This document shows positions 59,518-64,000 of a stretch of 64,000 nt of DNA, piece after piece. The stretch lies in contig JAMXSV010000005.1 of NCBI GenBank assembly GCA_027559495.1, positions 1 through 64,000 of the forward strand, in the 5' to 3' direction. The stretch's first letter is position 1. The number at the start of each line of letters is the position of its first letter. This DNA is from Aurifilum marmelostoma. Lineage: Eukaryota; Ascomycota; Sordariomycetes; Diaporthales; Cryphonectriaceae. Made by a program: the position numbers and the translations under genes. The notes below the pieces were generated by a model. That model searched no databases. It saw nothing but the letters and a program-made list of their open reading frames with translations, and was not told the origin of the DNA.

Positions 59518-59526
59518 CTTTATATA
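59518..59526 (-). promoter_or_regulatory. TATA box of the spherulin-4-like gene
   Basis: TATATAAAG on the minus strand about 200 nt upstream of the start codon, a near-consensus TATA element. A CT-rich (minus strand) leader follows it. Confidence 0.5.
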
Positions 59527-60908
59527 ATTAGATGGGAGGAAGGATGCTGTGGATGGATGGGTAAGGGTTCTAGTCAACATCCTTTGGATAGATCCTTTCA
59601 CCACCAACACCCATCCACCCTGGCGGCGTTTTTGGATCGCAGTAAGTGGCCGGGTAATTAAAGTTAATTATTCACTACAGTTTCAGCCTGGACGCCATCA
59701 GTAAACGCCTTAGCCAGGACAAAGAGCAGGAAACAGGAAGAAAAGAGTTAGGATAGGCGAAGCCACGTGCGCCGTGATACCGCAAGGGCCTGGGCCCAAC
59801 TGCAGCCGCTGACCCGCAGTGAGTTCTGAATCTGAAGCACTGACAGCTGCGGGTCTCGCGATCTTCCTGACCTAGAGTTCCATCGATCTGATTCAAGGGT
59901 CGAGACCGCGCAATTATTCCGACCAGTTCACCCCCCTCCTTCTCCTCACACTCCACACGCACACGCGCCACGGCCGTGCGAGTGCAAGGCGGAGGAGACC
60001 AACGTCGCAAAGTGGCGGTTACAAGCGCGCCCGAGAGTCCCGAAAGGTGGCGCCAAGCGAATTTTGTCTGCACGCACAAGACTTATGATACCCAAGCCCG
60101 TCAGCCCGTCCCCTGGGGGGCGGCCTTTTAATTTCCCTGGCTGCTGTCATTGCAGGGGAAAAGGAGAGCTACGGGGACAGAAGAAAGAAAAAGAGAAGAA
60201 GAAGCAAAGCAAGGCAAAAATAAAACCTCCGCATGGTCGAGCACCAACAAGCCCCCAAATATGTACTTTCGACTTTGGACATAGCAGTCAAGTGTTTCAA
60301 CACCTGCGGGTAAACAGAAAGACATTAAAAAACACACACACACACACACACACACCTTGACTCGCGGAGAGTTTTTTTTTAATTCCTTTTCAGGGGCAGC
60401 CTTCGGGAGGGAGGATGCAGGCTACTGCAAGGGGTACAAGCAATATCAACCCACAATCCTACACTATTTGGTAAATTATTCAGGCCGCGCCATACGCAAC
60501 AAACAACTCTAAATTAGCCTGCGGAGTTATGCTTGCCGCCATCCCCCTGTCTGTGTCCGAACGGTGTGCCCCGCTGACAAGCGGCTGTCGTCACGCTTGC
60601 TAAAGATGCTTTTCCCCCCCCTCTTCTTATATACCAAAAAGGAGAAGAAGATCATGAGTTGATGATGACTTGAAAATTCGTAAGAGGCGCCAAGAAAAGG
60701 GGGGGCCTGCACCTTGGCAGGAGGTATGGTAAAAAGAAAAATGGCTTCTGTTTATTATACATATCACGCGCTGTGGCGGCGATTCCACCAGCCCAGCCCG
60801 GGCCCGGCGGCATCAGGTCATGCCACCAAAGAGAAAGCAGGGCTGAATTTCCCCCAAAACGCCCCTTTACGTAAACTCTTTTGCTTCTGTTACATATCAA
60901 ATGTCCTT
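59527..60908. other. intergenic with CA microsatellite
   Basis: No gene seen. A (CA)n run of about 24 nt lies at 60332-60355. Confidence 0.5.
60332..60355. repeat. dinucleotide microsatellite (CA)n
   Basis: About twelve perfect CA units in the 3' flank of the last gene. Shorter CA/GT runs also occur near 61600 (intron) and at 63111-63131 (5' leader) of the same gene. Confidence 0.85.
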
Positions 60909-63109
60909 TTACCTTGAAAGAGAAGGAGAAGCCTCCTCCTGGCTGCTCACCATCCTCTCCAGAGCAGCCACGGACCGCTGGACCTCCTCCTCGCTGGGCA
61001 GATTGACAATAAGCAAGTACAAGACATCCTGCTGCATGATCTTCCGGATGATGCCCTTGCGCTGACCCTTTGGTCGCCTGTCGCCGCGCCGTCTCCTGGG
61101 TCCCCTCGGCGCCCTGCCGCGCGCCATCCGCCTGGCGTCCTTGTACTCCCGCTTCAGCGCCCTGCGCTCGTCCTTGGCGGCGCGCCGCTCCTTTCGTCTT
61201 GTGCCTGTGTCGATGGCGCCGCCCGTGACCAGGGAGATCAGGCCGCCGCTCATGGCTGGGTGGTTGGGGTCGCTGAAGCGGGAGGAGAAACCTTTCCGGC
61301 TGTGGGACGGGACGGCCAGCGCTGAGCCTTGGTGATCCCTCTCCTGTTGTAGGTGCAAAAAAAAAGTCACCGTTAGCACTGCTACGCTGTATACTCACAC
61401 ACATACACCATCTTGCGTGATCTGGTCTGATGATGGCCATTTCCGCCCTTGTTTGTCTCTTTCTTTCTTCTTTTTCTCCGCCCCCCCTTCTTGTTTTGTT
61501 TTTTGTTTTCTTTCTTTTTTTGAGTCATTGAGCGGCTTGAGGGCCAGAAGGAGGTTGCTGCTCCGAGAGGGAGAGACGCAAACCCACTGCCCATACACAC
61601 ACACACACACACGACACTTGTTTGATTGAAGAATCGAGGGAGGGGAAACACTCACATAGGTGGCTTGCGCTTTTCTGTCCAGGTAATCCTGCACCCATGC
61701 ACCCGCACCTTTGAACTTATCCTTGGCGCTCTCCTTCTCGGGTGCTTTGCCTCTGCCCTGCTGCTGTTGTTCCTCTGCCTGTTGCTGCAAGTCCCTCTCG
61801 ACGGCCCTGTCAAGGTCCGGGTAGACCAGGGCGGCAGCCTCGGGCAGCTCCACCTCGGTATACGTCTTCCCGCTGACCAGACGGATATTCTTGAGCCCCT
61901 TGGTCAGCTTGGACGCGTCCGGGTCCGGGCTGCTATACTTGGCCACGGTCTGGTTGATGTCGAGCCGCTGCGCCGAGAAGAGGGTCTTGCCCAGCGCGCC
62001 GGCCAGCCTGCTCAGGGGCCCGTGTGGCTGCTGGCCCGGCACCTGATCCTTAAAGGCCATGACCATGGCGTAGAGGCCACGAGGCATGAACAAGTCCTGG
62101 TTCACCCGGTCCAGGAAGGTGTTTCTCCTGCTGCGCGACTGCAGCTCCTTGGCCGTGCCTGCGATCACCTGAACGACGGTGGAGACGATCTGAGATGCCA
62201 CCTCGGGCACAAAGCCAATGATGCCGGCGGCCACAAAGACAATATCGATCCATGGGTCGGACTACCACACAGATAGAAGAAGAAAAAACAGAAGTCTCCG
62301 AGTTAGCCTCGATGACGTCCTCTCATGGCGTGATCGCTTGCTTTCATGTTCATCTCCCTCTCTGATCGTCGAGATCGGGGTCTCGTGTGCAACAACTGGT
62401 ATTGACTCACCTTGCTAGCCACAAGCCAGTCCTGCAGGAATTTGATAAAGACACCCTGGCCTATACCACAATCCTCCAGGATCGGGGCATAGGCGTGAAC
62501 GAAGCCACGGTCTTTGTTCCGGGGCCGCCGCTGGGGAATGATCACAGGGCACGGGAGCCGGCGCACTGGCTGCGGAGGGGCGCCAGCCATGCGTACCATA
62601 TCACGAACCATCTGCTCCTCCTTCTTTATGCTGGTGTCGTCGGGTTCCCTGTTGTCCAAAGCGCCCTCTCCCTCCGTGTACGAGGGCGGGGCCACGCGCT
62701 CTGCCATGTCGTCGAGCTCCCAGGCGGCCTCGTCCTCTGCCGCCATGTCTGACTCGTCATCGTCGTTGCTGGATGACGACATGTCGTCCTCGTAGGCTTC
62801 CTCGCCAGCCTGTTTCTCCTCCTTCGCGCCCGCCGCGTGACCGCCTACTACCCTCTCTGCCCGTCCGCTGCGGATGAGCTCCTGCGCTGTCGCCTCGTCC
62901 TCCACTTCAGCATACCCTGGAGGTACACTGTGACCTGCAGGCTGCTGCGCGCGCGTGGCTGGTGATGACAAAGAAGAAGAAGAGGGTATGGTGGCGGGAT
63001 TTGGCGATGGCGACCGCCCCGACTGCGAACGAGAACGAGCCCGGTAGTCGTGGATGGCTTCCGAGGCCATGCCCAGGCCTCCCCCGAGGAGCTTGACGAT
63101 GATGCCCAT
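60909..63109 (-). CDS. fungal protein of unknown function, three exons
   Basis: Exons 63109-62411, 62261-61656 and 61343-60909 join in phase 0 to give 579 residues. The start MGIIVKLLGGGLGMASEAI is chosen because the frame upstream is only a CA/GT-repeat leader. The N-terminal third is disordered and acidic (SSSSNDDDESDMAAEDEAAWELDD). A middle domain (about 195-400) has RGFVHAYAPILEDCGIGQ, FLQDWL and a hydrophobic stretch IDIVFVAAGIIGFVPEVASQIVS. The C-terminus is very basic (RKERRAAKDERRALKREYKD, RGPRRRRGDRRPKGQRKG) and ends with a conserved-looking LYLLIVNLPSEEEV. Proteins with this middle domain are common in ascomycetes, but I know no assigned function. The second intron is 312 nt, long for this window, and holds pyrimidine and CA runs. 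Confidence 0.75.
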
Positions 63110-64000
63110 TGTGTGTGTATGTGTGTGTGTATAAAGTTGACTGCGCCTAGGTGTCGTTATGATTTTACAGGAAGAAAGAAGATAATTCTTAGAAGACGCG
63201 AGGTGAATTGTATTATCTATAAACTGTACAAAAGCCATAAGCTATGAATATAGCAGTGGAGAAGGAATCCTTCCCCTATGCCTATGGGGACGTAGCGCTT
63301 CTTCGCGGCTCCGTCAGCCGCAGTTGAGCGCTGCGGACTGGGTATAGATCGACAAGCAGGCCCGCGCCAGATCCATCGTGCTCGTAGCGACAGCGATAAC
63401 GAGCTCGGTGCCTGAATAAAGAGCCACCCTCTCCCTCAAGGCAGCAGGATAAATCTTGGTCCCCACGCTGTGTTGATTGATTGTAGCTTTGGATTTGTTG
63501 ATGATCTACAATTTTGATAGTGAATCTAGCCATGATTCCTGGGGCTCCAGCAATGGTTTATTTTATCATCAGCACTCGGGTCCAGTATCCTGTGGTGTGT
63601 GTGTATTGGATACTCTGGTCAGTCACAAATGAAGTCAGATAATTATCTCGAGTATCTAATCAAACATTTCAGCGCACTCCAAACACCAGTCCTTTCAGGT
63701 AATTGAGTTGTGGATATATGCTGCAAAAGGTGCATTGAGCATCATTATCTATGCTAATAGACACAGAAGTAGTATCGATCATTTGTTTGCATTGAACAAT
63801 GGTGAACATCAAATACAGCAGTAAGTAATTCGCTGCTTTGAACCAGCTCACCACTACATAGTCAACACAGAGCAGTCCAAGATAACTGATAGTACATCCC
63901 CGACTGCACATCAGTAGAATAAATTTCGGATTCACTACGCCAATAGTCTTAATTAGCAACACTAATATTGATTTTGCACGGTGATCACTGTTATCATCTG
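63110..64000. other. intergenic at the window end
   Basis: 5' leader with GT/CA repeats next to the start codon, then AT-rich sequence without a supported gene to the window end. Confidence 0.5.

Overview
This window is nuclear DNA of a filamentous ascomycete (Pezizomycotina, perhaps a Sordariomycete; the class is a guess). The evidence is: genes with short GT-AG introns, mostly 50-100 nt; strong G/C preference at third codon positions; ascomycete families such as Vps3844, PX-associated/DUF3818, GH131, spherulin-4 and linalool dehydratase-isomerase-like proteins; and an intron-containing tRNA-Ser. No operons, rRNA or CRISPR arrays were seen. Exon models were built by hand from splice sites and reading phase, with no transcript data.

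Layout. 0-10 kb: a secreted GH3 beta-glucosidase (-), a gene-poor stretch with a decayed unidentified gene (+) lying between two 35-bp direct repeats, then a probable mitochondrial membrane protein (-). 10-15 kb: a housekeeping block with Vps3844-type vacuolar protein (+), spliceosome-disassembly factor Ntr2 (-) and SmG (+); the last two are divergent and share a 243-bp promoter. 15-26 kb: sparse, with a tRNA-like element, an UNC93-like transporter (-), a small membrane protein (+), a C2H2 zinc-finger protein (+) and a fragment resembling a Pth11/rhodopsin-like membrane protein (-). 26-42 kb: five consecutive minus-strand genes, namely TauD-like dioxygenase, kinesin-8, GH115 alpha-glucuronidase, LDI-like protein and BuGZ/ZNF207-like zinc-finger protein. 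43-52 kb: plus-strand PX-associated protein, GH131 glucanase and aldo-keto reductase, with tRNA-Ser(GCU) on the minus strand. 53-64 kb: RNase III-like protein with a long coiled-coil tail (-), ochratoxinase-like amidohydrolase (+), spherulin-4 surface protein (-) and a lineage-type protein of unknown function (-).

Functionally the region mixes core cell biology (splicing, mitosis, vacuole) with secreted plant-polymer enzymes (GH3, GH115, GH131) and single catabolic or detoxifying enzymes. It does not look like a biosynthetic gene cluster: no polyketide synthase, NRPS or terpene cyclase is visible. The most unusual items are the decayed gene with its flanking repeats, the LDI-like enzyme, the RNase III-like protein that lacks one catalytic carboxylate, and the tRNA-derived-looking element near 15.5 kb.
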